From Oxalobacteraceae sp. CFBP 8761 (lineage in GTDB: Bacteria; Pseudomonadota; Gammaproteobacteria; Burkholderiales; Burkholderiaceae_D), in the NCBI GenBank assembly GCA_014841595.1, contig JACYUE010000001.1, positions 2,096,996-2,160,995 on the forward strand: a stretch of DNA of 64,000 nt. The letters run 5' to 3'. A model generated the notes under the pieces. The model was given only the letters and a program-made list of their open reading frames with translations, did not search any database and had not been told where the DNA came from. Made by a program: the position numbers and the translations under genes. Shown here in pieces: positions 1-8,288 of this stretch (its first letter is position 1; the number at the start of each line of letters is the position of its first letter).

Positions 1-1026
1 ATTCTCGGCTGCGGCTACCCGGAAGGCACCACCGGTCGCAACGTCGCGCGCCAGAGCGTGATCCGCGCCGGCCTGCCGATCACGATCGCCGGCACCACCG
101 TCAACCGTTTCTGCGCCTCGGGCCTGCAGGCAATCGCCATCGGCGCCGGCCGCATCATCGTCGACGGCGCGCCGGCCATCATCGCCGGCGGTGTGGAGAG
201 CATCTCGCACATCCGCAGCCGCGACAGCGGCGATTCGGGCATCGACCCGTGGATCCTGGAACACAAGCCGGACCTGTATCTGCCGATGATCGACACTGCC
301 GACATCGTTGCCGCGCGCTACAACATCAGCCGCGAAGCGCAGGACCGCTTCTCGTTCGAATCCCAGCGCAAGACCGAGGCGGCGCAGCTGGCCGGCCGCT
401 ACAGCGAAGAAATCGTCGCCTGCACCACGACCATGGCCGTCACCGACAAGGAGACGAAAGAAGTCAGCCACCGTGAAGTCACGATCGCCGAAGACACCTG
501 CAACCGGCGCGGCACGACCTATGAAGGCCTGGCCAAGCTGGCGCCGGTCATGGGCGAGGGCAAATTCGTCACCGCCGGCAATGCGTCGCAGCTGTCCGAT
601 GGCGCGTCGGCCTGCGTGATGATGGAAGCAAAAGAAGCCGAACGCCTCGGCTTGACGCCGCTGGGCGCCTTCCGTGGCATGGCGGTGGCCGGCTGCGAGC
701 CGGATGAAATGGGCATCGGCCCCGTGTTCGCGGTGCCCAAGCTCTTGAAGCGCTTCGGCCTGACGGTGGACGACATCGACCTGTGGGAACTGAACGAAGC
801 GTTTGCCTCGCAGGCGATCTACTGCCAGCAGCAACTCGGCATTCCCGACGAGCGCCTGAACGTCGACGGTGGCGCGATTTCGATCGGCCACCCGTTCGGC
901 ATGACGGGGGCGCGCCTGGCCGGCCACATTCTGATTGAAGGCCGGCGCCGCGGCGCGAAGTACGCCGTGGTCACGATGTGCATCGCCGGCGGCATGGGCG
1001 CTGCGGGCCTGTTCGAGATTTTCTAA
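1..1026 (+). CDS. Thiolase (acetyl-CoA C-acyltransferase), 5' truncated by window edge
   Basis: This is the C-terminal ~341 residues of a thiolase, which cleaves a 3-ketoacyl-CoA with CoA to release acetyl-CoA. The reading frame is open from base 1, so the true start lies upstream; roughly 50 residues are missing compared with the usual ~392. The nucleophile cysteine is in [11 protein letters not shown] (codon at 112-114). The second catalytic set is visible as [16 protein letters not shown] (His) and [14 protein letters not shown] (Cys) near the C-terminus. It is followed after 9 bases by an acyl-CoA dehydrogenase, so it heads or sits inside a beta-oxidation-type operon. The family does not show whether it is degradative or biosynthetic; the neighbours favour degradation. 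Confidence 0.93.
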   Translation: MLGCGYPEGTTGRNVARQSVIRAGLPITIAGTTVNRFCASGLQAIAIGAGRIIVDGAPAIIAGGVESISHIRSRDSGDSGIDPWILEHKPDLYLPMIDTADIVAARYNISREAQDRFSFESQRKTEAAQLAGRYSEEIVACTTTMAVTDKETKEVSHREVTIAEDTCNRRGTTYEGLAKLAPVMGEGKFVTAGNASQLSDGASACVMMEAKEAERLGLTPLGAFRGMAVAGCEPDEMGIGPVFAVPKLLKRFGLTVDDIDLWELNEAFASQAIYCQQQLGIPDERLNVDGGAISIGHPFGMTGARLAGHILIEGRRRGAKYAVVTMCIAGGMGAAGLFEIF

Positions 1027-1035
1027 AGGATCATC

Positions 1036-2244
1036 ATGGATTTACATTTCACCCCTGAACAAGAGCGCTTTCGCGACGAGGTACGGGCATTCCTGGCCGA
1101 GAAGCTGCCGCAGGACCTGTCGGAAAAAGTCGCCAATGGCATGCACCTGTCGAAGGCCGACATGGAGCGCTGGCACGCGATCCTGAATGAGCGCGGCTGG
1201 CTGGCAAACCACTGGCCGGAAGCATACGGCGGCCCGGGCTGGGACGCCATCGAAAAATTTATCTTCGAGACCGAATGCGCGCTGGCCAATACGCCGCGCA
1301 TCGTGCCGTTCGGCGTCAACATGCTGGGCCCGGTCCTGATCAAGTACGGCAACCAGGCGCAAAAGGACTACTGGCTGCCCCGCATCCTGGATGGCTCGGA
1401 CTGGTGGTGCCAGGGATATTCGGAGCCGGGCGCGGGCTCCGACCTCGCTGCGGTCAAGTGCAGCGCCGTGCGCGGTGTGGACGCCGACGGCGAGCATTAC
1501 ATCGTCAATGGCCAGAAGACCTGGACCACGCTCGGCCAGCACGCCAACATGATCTTCTGCCTGGTGCGCACCGATGCGGGCGCCAAGAAGCAGGAGGGCA
1601 TCAGCTTCCTGCTGATCGACATGCAGTCACCGGGCGTGGACGTGCGCCCCATCACGCTGCTCGATGGCGAGCGCGAAGTGAACGAAGTATTCTTCACCGA
1701 TGTGCGGGTGCCGGTGCAGAACCTGGTCGGTGAAGAGCATCGCGGCTGGACCTGCGCCAAATATCTGCTGACGTATGAACGCACGAACATCGCCGGCGTC
1801 GGCTTCTCGATGGCGGCGCTGGCGCGTTTGAAACGCATCGCGCAGGAGCAGACGCGCGGTGGCAAGCCGCTGGCCGATGATCCGGGCTTTGCGCGCCGCC
1901 TGGCGCTTGTCGAGATCGACCTGGACAACATGAAGACCACCAATCTGCGCGTGATCGCGGCAGTGGCTGGCGGCGGCGTGCCGGGCGCGGAGAGTTCGAT
2001 GCTCAAGATTCGCGGCACCGAGATCCGCCAGGAGATCAATGCGCTGACGCGGCGCGCGATGGGCGTGTATGCGCGCCCGTTCACGCAGGACATGCTCGAT
2101 GCGGCCAATGATGGCCCAAGCTTCGGGCCGGATTTTGCGGCCGCCGCCTCGGCGCAATACTTCAACAACCGCAAGCTGTCGATCTTCGGCGGCTCCAACG
2201 AGATCCAGAAAAACATCATCTCCAAGATGATCCTCGGACTGTAA
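1036..2244 (+). CDS. Acyl-CoA dehydrogenase, pimeloyl-CoA dehydrogenase large-subunit type
   Basis: A 402-residue FAD-dependent acyl-CoA dehydrogenase that introduces the 2,3-double bond into an acyl-CoA. Family features are the N-terminal helical domain, the middle-domain motif CQGYSEPGAGSDLA at about residues 130-143 and VNGQKTWTT at about 156-164, and the C-terminal motif IFGGSNEIQKNIISK. From memory of the family, the sequence resembles PimC-type large subunits, which pair with a smaller partner; that partner is the next gene, 11 bases downstream. The expected substrates are therefore dicarboxyl-CoAs or similar polar acyl-CoAs rather than plain fatty acids, but this is inference. The upstream GGATCATC just before the ATG is a weak ribosome site. 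Confidence 0.93.
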   Translation: MDLHFTPEQERFRDEVRAFLAEKLPQDLSEKVANGMHLSKADMERWHAILNERGWLANHWPEAYGGPGWDAIEKFIFETECALANTPRIVPFGVNMLGPVLIKYGNQAQKDYWLPRILDGSDWWCQGYSEPGAGSDLAAVKCSAVRGVDADGEHYIVNGQKTWTTLGQHANMIFCLVRTDAGAKKQEGISFLLIDMQSPGVDVRPITLLDGEREVNEVFFTDVRVPVQNLVGEEHRGWTCAKYLLTYERTNIAGVGFSMAALARLKRIAQEQTRGGKPLADDPGFARRLALVEIDLDNMKTTNLRVIAAVAGGGVPGAESSMLKIRGTEIRQEINALTRRAMGVYARPFTQDMLDAANDGPSFGPDFAAAASAQYFNNRKLSIFGGSNEIQKNIISKMILGL

Positions 2245-2255
2245 GGGCAAGCGAC

Positions 2256-3419
2256 ATGAACTTCGAACATACAGAAGAACGGCGCATGCTGGCCGATAGC
2301 CTGAACCGCTTCATCGCCCAGCAATACCACATCGAAGCGCGGCACAAGATCGCCGCCTCGCCAGAAGGCTTTTCCAACGCCATGTGGCAGCAGTTCGCCG
2401 AACTGGGTGTGGTGGGCATGCTGCTGCGCGAAGAAGACGGCGGCTTCGGCGGGGCCGGTTTTGACATCGCGGTCGTGTTCGAGGCGCTGGGCCGTGGCCT
2501 GGTGCTCGAGCCACTGCTGGGTAGCGCCGTGCTGGCGGCTGAAGCCATCGCGGCAGCCGGCACTGATGCGCAAAAAGAGGTATTGGCCAGCATCGCCGAT
2601 GCGTCAGTCATCGCCGCGTTTGCCCACGACGAACCGGGCGCGCATTACGAACTGGCGCGCGTGGCGACGAGTGCGCGCCGCGAAGGCGACGGCTGGGTGA
2701 TCGACGGTGCCAAGGCCGTCGTGGCCAACGCCGAACATGCACAGTGGATCGTCGTGCCGGCGCGCACCGCGGGCGCAGTCGATGACGAAGCGGGTATTTC
2801 GCTGTTCCTGGTCCCTGGCGATGCGGCCGGCCTGTCGATGGTGGGCACACCGACGATGGACGGCGGCCGTGTGGCCGAGCTGACCCTCAGCGGCGTGAAG
2901 GTCGGCGCTGATGCGCTGCTCGGTGAGCCGGGGCAGGGTTTTGCTGCGCTCGAGCGCGCCATCGGCCGCGGCGTGCTGGCCCTGTGCGCAGAAGCCCTGG
3001 GCGCGATGGAAGCGGCCAAGGAAGCGACCCTCGACTACCTGCGCACGCGCAAGCAATTCGGGGTCGTGATCGGCAGCTTCCAGGCGCTGCAGCATCGCAT
3101 GGCCGACCTGCTGCTCGAGATCGAGCAGGCCCGTTCGGCGGTGATCAATGCCGCGTCTGCCCTGGACGCCGACCGCATCACGCGTGAGCGCAGCCTGTCG
3201 GCTGCCAAAGCCAGCATTGGCCGGATCGGCACGCTGGTGGCGGAAGAATGCATCCAGCTGCACGGCGGTATCGGCATGACGTGGGAGCTGCCGCTGGCGC
3301 ACTACGCCAAGCGCCTGGTGATGATCGACCATCAGCTGGGCGACGAAGACCATCACCTGGCGCGCTATATTGCCCTGGCTCATGAGTCAACCCAGACCAG
3401 TGAGGCCACCCCGGCATGA
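2256..3419 (+). CDS. Acyl-CoA dehydrogenase, small-subunit type partner
   Basis: A 387-residue acyl-CoA dehydrogenase family protein beginning MNFEHTEERRMLADSLNRF, typical of the small partner in PimC/PimD-like heteromers. The C-terminal flavin-binding region (about 260-365) is recognisable, with RKQFGVVIGSFQALQHRMAD and CIQLHGGIGMTWELPLAHY. The middle domain lacks the standard E-P-x-A-G-S-D signature of the first dehydrogenase; at the equivalent place it reads AHDEPGAHYEL. This degeneration is common in the second member of paired dehydrogenases and suggests that the two genes form one enzyme. Its last four bases overlap the start of the crotonase gene (ATGA), showing translational coupling. 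Confidence 0.9.
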   Translation: MNFEHTEERRMLADSLNRFIAQQYHIEARHKIAASPEGFSNAMWQQFAELGVVGMLLREEDGGFGGAGFDIAVVFEALGRGLVLEPLLGSAVLAAEAIAAAGTDAQKEVLASIADASVIAAFAHDEPGAHYELARVATSARREGDGWVIDGAKAVVANAEHAQWIVVPARTAGAVDDEAGISLFLVPGDAAGLSMVGTPTMDGGRVAELTLSGVKVGADALLGEPGQGFAALERAIGRGVLALCAEALGAMEAAKEATLDYLRTRKQFGVVIGSFQALQHRMADLLLEIEQARSAVINAASALDADRITRERSLSAAKASIGRIGTLVAEECIQLHGGIGMTWELPLAHYAKRLVMIDHQLGDEDHHLARYIALAHESTQTSEATPA

Positions 3420-4237
3420 ACGCCCCCGGCCTCATGATGCGCACCGATGGCGCGGTGCGCATTCTCGTCAACAGCAATCCGGCGGCGAAGAATGCGATCA
3501 TCCCGGCGCTGTACGACGCGCTGCCGGCCGCGCTCGAACAGGCGGCGCAGGACCCGGCCATCGGCGCCATCGTGCTGGTCGGCGACGGCGACTTTTTCTG
3601 CGCCGGTGGCGACTTGCGCCAGCTGGCCACGCGCCGCGCGCTGGCGCCGGACGAACGACGCGCCAAGGTCGAACGCCTGCACGACCTGGTGCGCGCGCTG
3701 CGCGCCTGCCCCAAGCCGGTGATTGCCGCGGTCGAGGGTGGGGCGGCCGGCGCCGGCCTGTCCCTGGCGCTGGCCTGCGACATGGTGGTCGCGGCCGACG
3801 ATGCCTTCTTTTCGATGGCGTATGTCAAGGTCGGCCTGAGTCCGGATGGTGGCGCGACGGCGTTTCTGGCGCGCTGCATGTCGCGCCAGTTGCTGACCGA
3901 GCTCTGCCTGCTGGGCGAGCGCCTGCCGGCCGCGCGCCTCCATGCGCTGGGCGCGGTCAACCGCCTGGCCGCGCCGGGCCAGGCACTGGTCGATGCGATC
4001 GCGCTGGCAGCGCGCGTGGCCGCCGGGCCAGTCAATGCCAACGGGCGCATCAAGGTGCTGTGCGAAAATGCCGGGGCCGCAAGCCTGGCCGGGCAGCTCG
4101 ACCTGGAAGCCGCGCTGATGGTGCAGTCGCAGGGCGACGACGAAGCGCAGGAAGGCATTGCGGCCTTTTTTGACAAGCGCACGCCCGCTTTCGCGGCGCT
4201 GCGGGGCGCCGCAGCCACGGGTCGGCCACAAGAATGA
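3416..4237 (+). CDS. Enoyl-CoA hydratase/isomerase (crotonase) family protein
   Basis: A 273-residue crotonase-fold protein. The two oxyanion-hole segments are visible as DFFCAGGDLRQL (about residues 60-71) and VEGGAAGAGLSLALACDM (about 104-121). The region that carries the second catalytic acid reads VKVGLSPDGGATAFL, with Asp where hydratases usually have Glu, so it could be an isomerase or a hydratase acting on an unusual acyl-CoA. It overlaps the preceding dehydrogenase by four bases and is followed by a CoA-transferase, so the substrate of the operon is probably activated, dehydrogenated, hydrated and thiolysed by consecutive gene products. Confidence 0.9.
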   Translation: MNAPGLMMRTDGAVRILVNSNPAAKNAIIPALYDALPAALEQAAQDPAIGAIVLVGDGDFFCAGGDLRQLATRRALAPDERRAKVERLHDLVRALRACPKPVIAAVEGGAAGAGLSLALACDMVVAADDAFFSMAYVKVGLSPDGGATAFLARCMSRQLLTELCLLGERLPAARLHALGAVNRLAAPGQALVDAIALAARVAAGPVNANGRIKVLCENAGAASLAGQLDLEAALMVQSQGDDEAQEGIAAFFDKRTPAFAALRGAAATGRPQE

Positions 4238-4280
4238 CGTTTGCCGGCTCCCTGTAAACGAGCCGGGTATCTGGAGTGTT

Positions 4281-5486
4281 ATGACTGACAAATCTGCTTT
4301 GCCTCTGTCCGGCGTGCGCGTGCTGGACTTCTCGCGCGTGCTGGCCGGCCCGTGGTGCGCGATGGTGCTGGGCGACCTGGGCGCCGAAGTGATCAAGGTG
4401 GAGCACCCCGAGCGCGGCGACGACACGCGCGACTGGGGCATGCGCATCGGCGCCACCGAAACCGCGTACTTCAACAGCGTCAACCGCAACAAGCGTTCGG
4501 TGTGCCTCGACCTGAAAACACCCGAGGGCCAAACCCTCGCGCGGGATCTGATCCGCAAGAGCGACATCGTGATCCAGAACTTCAAGTTCGGCGACATCGA
4601 ACGCCTTGGCCTGGGCTACGACGCCCTGAAGGACGAGCAGCCGGGCCTGATCTACTGCTCGATCACGGGTTACGACCGTACCGGCCCGGAAGCCGCACGG
4701 CCCGGCTACGACCTGGTGATCCAGGGTGAATCGGGCCTGATGGCGCTCAACGGCGAACCAACCCAGCCGCCGCTGAAATTTGGCGTGGCCGCGGTCGACA
4801 TGATGACGGGGATGTACGCCGCGCAGGGCGTGCTGGCGGCGCTGTACGAGCGCGAAAAGACGGGCAAGGGCCGCCACATCGGCATGGCGCTGTTCGACTG
4901 CGGCCTGATGATCACCGCGTACTACGGCCTGGAAGCGCTGCTGCGCGGTAACGACCCGCCGCGTTACGGCAATGCGCATCCATCGATCATGCCGTATGGC
5001 GTGTATGAGGCAAAGGATGGTCCACTGGTCGTTGCGGTAGGTAATAACAGCCAGTTCGTCCGCTTCTGCAACGACGTGATCGAACGACCAGACATCGCAT
5101 TGGATGAGCGTTTCAAGACCAACCTGGCGCGCACGCAGCACCGCGACGAACTGATGCCCGAGATCAAACGCGAACTGGCGCAGCGCACGCGCAGCGATCT
5201 GCTTGCGTGCATGAGCCGGGTCGGTATCCCGTGTGGCGAGGTCGCGGGGCTGCATGAAGCATTGACATCGACCCGTGCGCAGCAGGGCGGCCTGGTCAAG
5301 GAGATGCCGCATCCTGAAGTGGGCAGCGTTCCGGTACTCGCCTCGCCCTATCGCTTTGACGGTGAGCGCCTGCCGATACGCAGCGCACCGCCATGCCTGG
5401 GCGAGGGGACGGACGACGTGCTGCACGAGTTGCTCGGCTTGTCGACCGAGACGCTGGCCGGGTTGCGGGAGCGCGGTGTCGTTTAA
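4281..5486 (+). CDS. CaiB/BaiF (class III) CoA-transferase
   Basis: A 401-residue formyl-CoA transferase family enzyme that moves CoA between carboxylic acids, probably activating the substrate of this operon. The start is the ATG at 4281, which gives the normal N-terminus MTDKSALPLSGVRVLDFSRV; the open frame reaches further upstream but that part overlaps the crotonase gene in another frame. Family landmarks are RVLAGPWCAMVLGDLGAEVI, NRNKRSVCLDLKTPEG and the presumed catalytic aspartate in AAVDMMTGMYAAQGVLAALY (about residue 174). It lies 43 bases after the crotonase, so it is probably in the same transcript. Confidence 0.92.
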   Translation: MTDKSALPLSGVRVLDFSRVLAGPWCAMVLGDLGAEVIKVEHPERGDDTRDWGMRIGATETAYFNSVNRNKRSVCLDLKTPEGQTLARDLIRKSDIVIQNFKFGDIERLGLGYDALKDEQPGLIYCSITGYDRTGPEAARPGYDLVIQGESGLMALNGEPTQPPLKFGVAAVDMMTGMYAAQGVLAALYEREKTGKGRHIGMALFDCGLMITAYYGLEALLRGNDPPRYGNAHPSIMPYGVYEAKDGPLVVAVGNNSQFVRFCNDVIERPDIALDERFKTNLARTQHRDELMPEIKRELAQRTRSDLLACMSRVGIPCGEVAGLHEALTSTRAQQGGLVKEMPHPEVGSVPVLASPYRFDGERLPIRSAPPCLGEGTDDVLHELLGLSTETLAGLRERGVV

Positions 5487-5544
5487 CTACATCAAAGCAT
5501 GCCGCTAATGCCTGCCGGTTTTGCATGGCGAAATGAACTGCATT

Positions 5545-5568
5545 AGAATGGAATTTGACCACCATTCT
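5545..5568. promoter_or_regulatory. Inverted repeat AGAATGG-N10-CCATTCT, candidate IclR operator
   Basis: A 7-bp perfect inverted repeat with a 10-base spacer ends 16 bases before the chosen ATG of the IclR regulator. Arms are 5545-5551 and 5562-5568. The position suits autoregulation by the IclR protein, but this is inferred from position only. Confidence 0.35.
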
Positions 5569-5584
5569 TGACCAGGGCTTTCCC

Positions 5585-6406
5585 ATGCCAGTGAGCGATA
5601 CCCTTCCTGATGATGTCCAAGTAGGAGACATCGCTGATGCGGCCGAGGCGCCGCGTGGCGCCGAAGAGCGCTACTTCATCACGGCGCTGGCGCGTGGCCT
5701 CGAGGTCCTGGCCTGCTTTCGTTCAGCCGACAAGGGGCTGAGCAACCAGCAGATCGCCGAGCGCTGCGGCTTGCCCAAGTCCACCGTCACCCGCATTACC
5801 TATACGCTGACCACGCTCGGCTACCTGGCGCAGGAACCCGGCGGGCGTTACACGCTCGGCAGCGCCACGCTCGGCCTGGGCAGCGCGATGCTGGCCCGGC
5901 TCGATATCCGCCAGCTGGCGCGCCCGATGATGCAGGAGCTGGCCGAATTCTCCGGCACCACCGTGTCGATCGCGATGCGGGATCGGCTGTCGATGATCTA
6001 TGTGGAGGTGTGCCGCAGCAGCGCGGCGCTGGCGCTGGCGCTGCAGGTGGGCTCGCGCATGCCGCTGGCGACTTCGGCGATCGGCCGCGCCTACCTGGCA
6101 CGGGCGGCCGAGAATGAACGCAGGGATATCCTGAGCCGGTCGATGGAGCTGGACGAAACAGCGTTCGAGGCCATGCGCACGGGTCTGGCCAAGGGCTTGA
6201 GCGACTACGAGACGTATGGCTGCACGACCTCGTTCGGCGACTGGCAGAAGGACGTCAACGGCATCGCGGTCGGCTTCATGCCGATCGGTGGCAGCCAGAT
6301 CATGTCGATCAATTGTGGCGGCCCCTCGTCGAGCGTGTCGACCGCCTTCCTGCTCGATGAGGTGCGCCCGCGCCTGATCGAGGTCGCCCGGCGCCTCGAG
6401 TCGTAA
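5585..6406 (+). CDS. IclR family transcriptional regulator
   Basis: A 273-residue regulator with an N-terminal winged helix-turn-helix (about residues 25-90; LSNQQIAERCGLPKSTVTRI is the recognition region) and a C-terminal effector-binding IclR domain. I chose the ATG at 5585 rather than the TTG at 5555, because the TTG lies inside a candidate operator repeat and the extra ten residues are not conserved-looking. It stands directly behind the acyl-CoA catabolic genes on the same strand and probably controls them, with an aromatic or organic acid (or its CoA ester) as ligand; the ligand cannot be read from sequence. It converges with a thioesterase gene 11 bases away. Confidence 0.92.
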   Translation: MPVSDTLPDDVQVGDIADAAEAPRGAEERYFITALARGLEVLACFRSADKGLSNQQIAERCGLPKSTVTRITYTLTTLGYLAQEPGGRYTLGSATLGLGSAMLARLDIRQLARPMMQELAEFSGTTVSIAMRDRLSMIYVEVCRSSAALALALQVGSRMPLATSAIGRAYLARAAENERRDILSRSMELDETAFEAMRTGLAKGLSDYETYGCTTSFGDWQKDVNGIAVGFMPIGGSQIMSINCGGPSSSVSTAFLLDEVRPRLIEVARRLES

Positions 6407-6417
6407 TCAGGCGACCC

Positions 6418-6897
6418 TCAATACCCGGCCTCCAGCTGGTCGGGGCGCAAGGCGTTCATCACCGCAAACACGCCGCTGGCGCGCAGGATGCGGCGCGCGC
6501 CGACCTGCAGGAAGCAGTTGGCAAAGGCCATCCGCTTGCCCATTTTCTGTACCTCGACATGCGCTTCGACCCAGTCGCCGGGCCTGGCCGCGTCGATGAA
6601 ATCGGTGCTCAGGTTGACGGTCACGAACGACTGGCGTCCTTCGCAATACAGCGTCAAGCCGAGACCAAGTGCGGAATCGGCCAGACTGGCCAGCATTCCG
6701 CCATGGGCGATGCCGCGCATATTGGTGTGCTTGTCCTCGATGCGCATCGCGAACACGATCTCACCCTCGCGCCGGCGGCAATACAGCTCGCCCAGGTTGG
6801 CCATGTACGGCCCACCGCGGTTGAGGCGTTCGAAGCCGGGCGGGACGGAGGGTGGCGCGGAAGGTGGTACGGAATGCACGTCGTCGTGTGTCGTCAT
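6418..6897 (-). CDS. PaaI-type hotdog thioesterase
   Basis: A 159-residue hotdog-fold acyl-CoA thioesterase. The family core is visible as NMRGIAHGGMLASLADSALG (about residues 58-77), with the HGGM segment and the acidic residue in the following helix, then VTVNLSTDFIDAARPGDWVE. A Pro/Ser-rich N-terminal stretch of about 20 residues precedes the fold. It may release acyl groups from CoA to spare the CoA pool for the neighbouring acyl-CoA pathway. Its ATG shares one base with the stop of the upstream porin (TGATG arrangement), so the two are likely translated from one transcript, an unusual pairing of a cytosolic enzyme with an outer-membrane protein. Confidence 0.9.
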   Translation of the reverse strand: MTTHDDVHSVPPSAPPSVPPGFERLNRGGPYMANLGELYCRRREGEIVFAMRIEDKHTNMRGIAHGGMLASLADSALGLGLTLYCEGRQSFVTVNLSTDFIDAARPGDWVEAHVEVQKMGKRMAFANCFLQVGARRILRASGVFAVMNALRPDQLEAGY

Positions 6898-7991
6898 CAG
6901 AACATGTGCATGATGCCCATCGTGAACCGGTTGGCCGAGTCGCTGCCGACCGCCACGAAGTTCTGGGCCAGGTTGATCTGGTCAGTTTTAACGATGCTGT
7001 CGGTCGCGGCGTGGCCCACCGAGACGTAGCCGGTCGTACGCTTGCTCATCAGGTAGCGGCCGATCAGGATGAATTGCTGCGCATCGTCCTTCAGGTCGCC
7101 CGAGCGCTTGACCTGGTAGGCCGCGGCCGTGACCAGGAAGGCCGGCGCCACCGGCACATCGGCGCCGACGCCGAGCACTGCGATCTTGCGGCCAGTGCTG
7201 CGCAGTTCATTCCACGAATAGGTCGACTTGAGCGTCACCGCCGGGAACGCGTACTTGATGCCATACGCGTGCGACGTGAGCAGGTCGGTGTCGGTGATGT
7301 TCTTCATGCGCGCATAGGCGCCGGCAACGGCCAGCTTGCCGGTGTTGTACAGCAGCGCGCCGCCCTGGTACGAACTTTTCTGCGCGTTGCCTGCCTGCTC
7401 GCCGAAGGCGCGCATCAAGGCAAAACTCAGGCCCTTGAACACGGGCGACGTGTACTTGATCGAGTTGTTCTGGCGCAGGGCCGTGCCGCCGTTGTTGGCG
7501 CCGTAGGGCGCATACACGGCGGCGTTGTTCATCGCCGAGAACAGCACGTTCGGGCTGCTGGACGCGAAGCCCAGGCCCAGCGGATCGGCCATGCCGACCG
7601 ACATGATGCCGACGATATTCTGGCGGCCGATGTCGATGGCGCCGTAGTTGGTGACGATGCCGACCGTGGCTTCGCGGTCGAACAGGCTGGTGCCCGACGG
7701 GGTGCCGAACGGGACGCCGGCGCCGCCCGTGTCATTGAGCAGCGTGCCTTCCAGCCCGAAGCGCGCCTTCATGCCGCCGCCCAGGTCTTCCTGACCCTTG
7801 ATGCCCCAGCGCGATACCTGCATCTGGCCGGTATCGACCTTGGTCTGGTCGCCTTGCGGGCCGTCGTTGGTCAGGCGGGTCAGGCCGGCATCGATGATGC
7901 CGTACAGGGTAATGGCCGATTGCGCGGACGCGGTCGGTGCGGCTGATACGCAGGCGCATAGCGCCGCCGTTGCGATGATGTGTTTCTTCAC
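6897..7991 (-). CDS. Gram-negative trimeric porin (Burkholderiales type)
   Basis: An outer-membrane diffusion channel of 364 residues from the GTG at 7991. I prefer this GTG because it gives the standard porin leader VKKHIIATAALCACVSAAPT and because GGAG stands about nine bases before it; the ATG at 8006 would add five residues and overlap that ribosome site. After cleavage near AQS the mature protein starts SAITLYGIIDAGLTRL, as in Burkholderiales porins, and ends in the typical strand FTMGIMHMF with terminal Phe. RWGIKGQEDLGGGMKARFGLE is a porin hallmark. It could import small acids for the catabolic genes on either side. Its stop overlaps the thioesterase start by one base. Confidence 0.93.
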   Translation of the reverse strand: MKKHIIATAALCACVSAAPTASAQSAITLYGIIDAGLTRLTNDGPQGDQTKVDTGQMQVSRWGIKGQEDLGGGMKARFGLEGTLLNDTGGAGVPFGTPSGTSLFDREATVGIVTNYGAIDIGRQNIVGIMSVGMADPLGLGFASSSPNVLFSAMNNAAVYAPYGANNGGTALRQNNSIKYTSPVFKGLSFALMRAFGEQAGNAQKSSYQGGALLYNTGKLAVAGAYARMKNITDTDLLTSHAYGIKYAFPAVTLKSTYSWNELRSTGRKIAVLGVGADVPVAPAFLVTAAAYQVKRSGDLKDDAQQFILIGRYLMSKRTTGYVSVGHAATDSIVKTDQINLAQNFVAVGSDSANRFTMGIMHMF

Positions 7992-8288
7992 TCGGTCTGT
8001 CTCCATTATTGTGATGGTGCCGGCCCGTCGCCAGCCATGACGATGGCCGACGACAGATCCATGAAGCGGGTTTCTCTTTGCGGAACCAGATCTTCAATAA
8101 TGAAACTGTAGGTTTTTCCGTTTGGCAGTGTCAACAGGTATTCGCGCCCGAGCCAAGTCTTGCCGCACTCTGGCGCGAAACGTGTCGAAACCGGTACACA
8201 GGGTTTTGAGAGGCGAACCAACCATTCTGCTTGGCGAAATGAAAGCGTTCGCGGTGCCGACAGTTGTCGTTGAAATGCACCCGTCCGC
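7992..8288. other. Intergenic region between pectinase gene and porin
   Basis: This 297-base stretch must hold the porin promoter and the end of the pectinase transcript. I see no gene with coding character and no convincing hairpin followed by a T-run. The open frames in it are short continuations of other frames. Confidence 0.4.
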
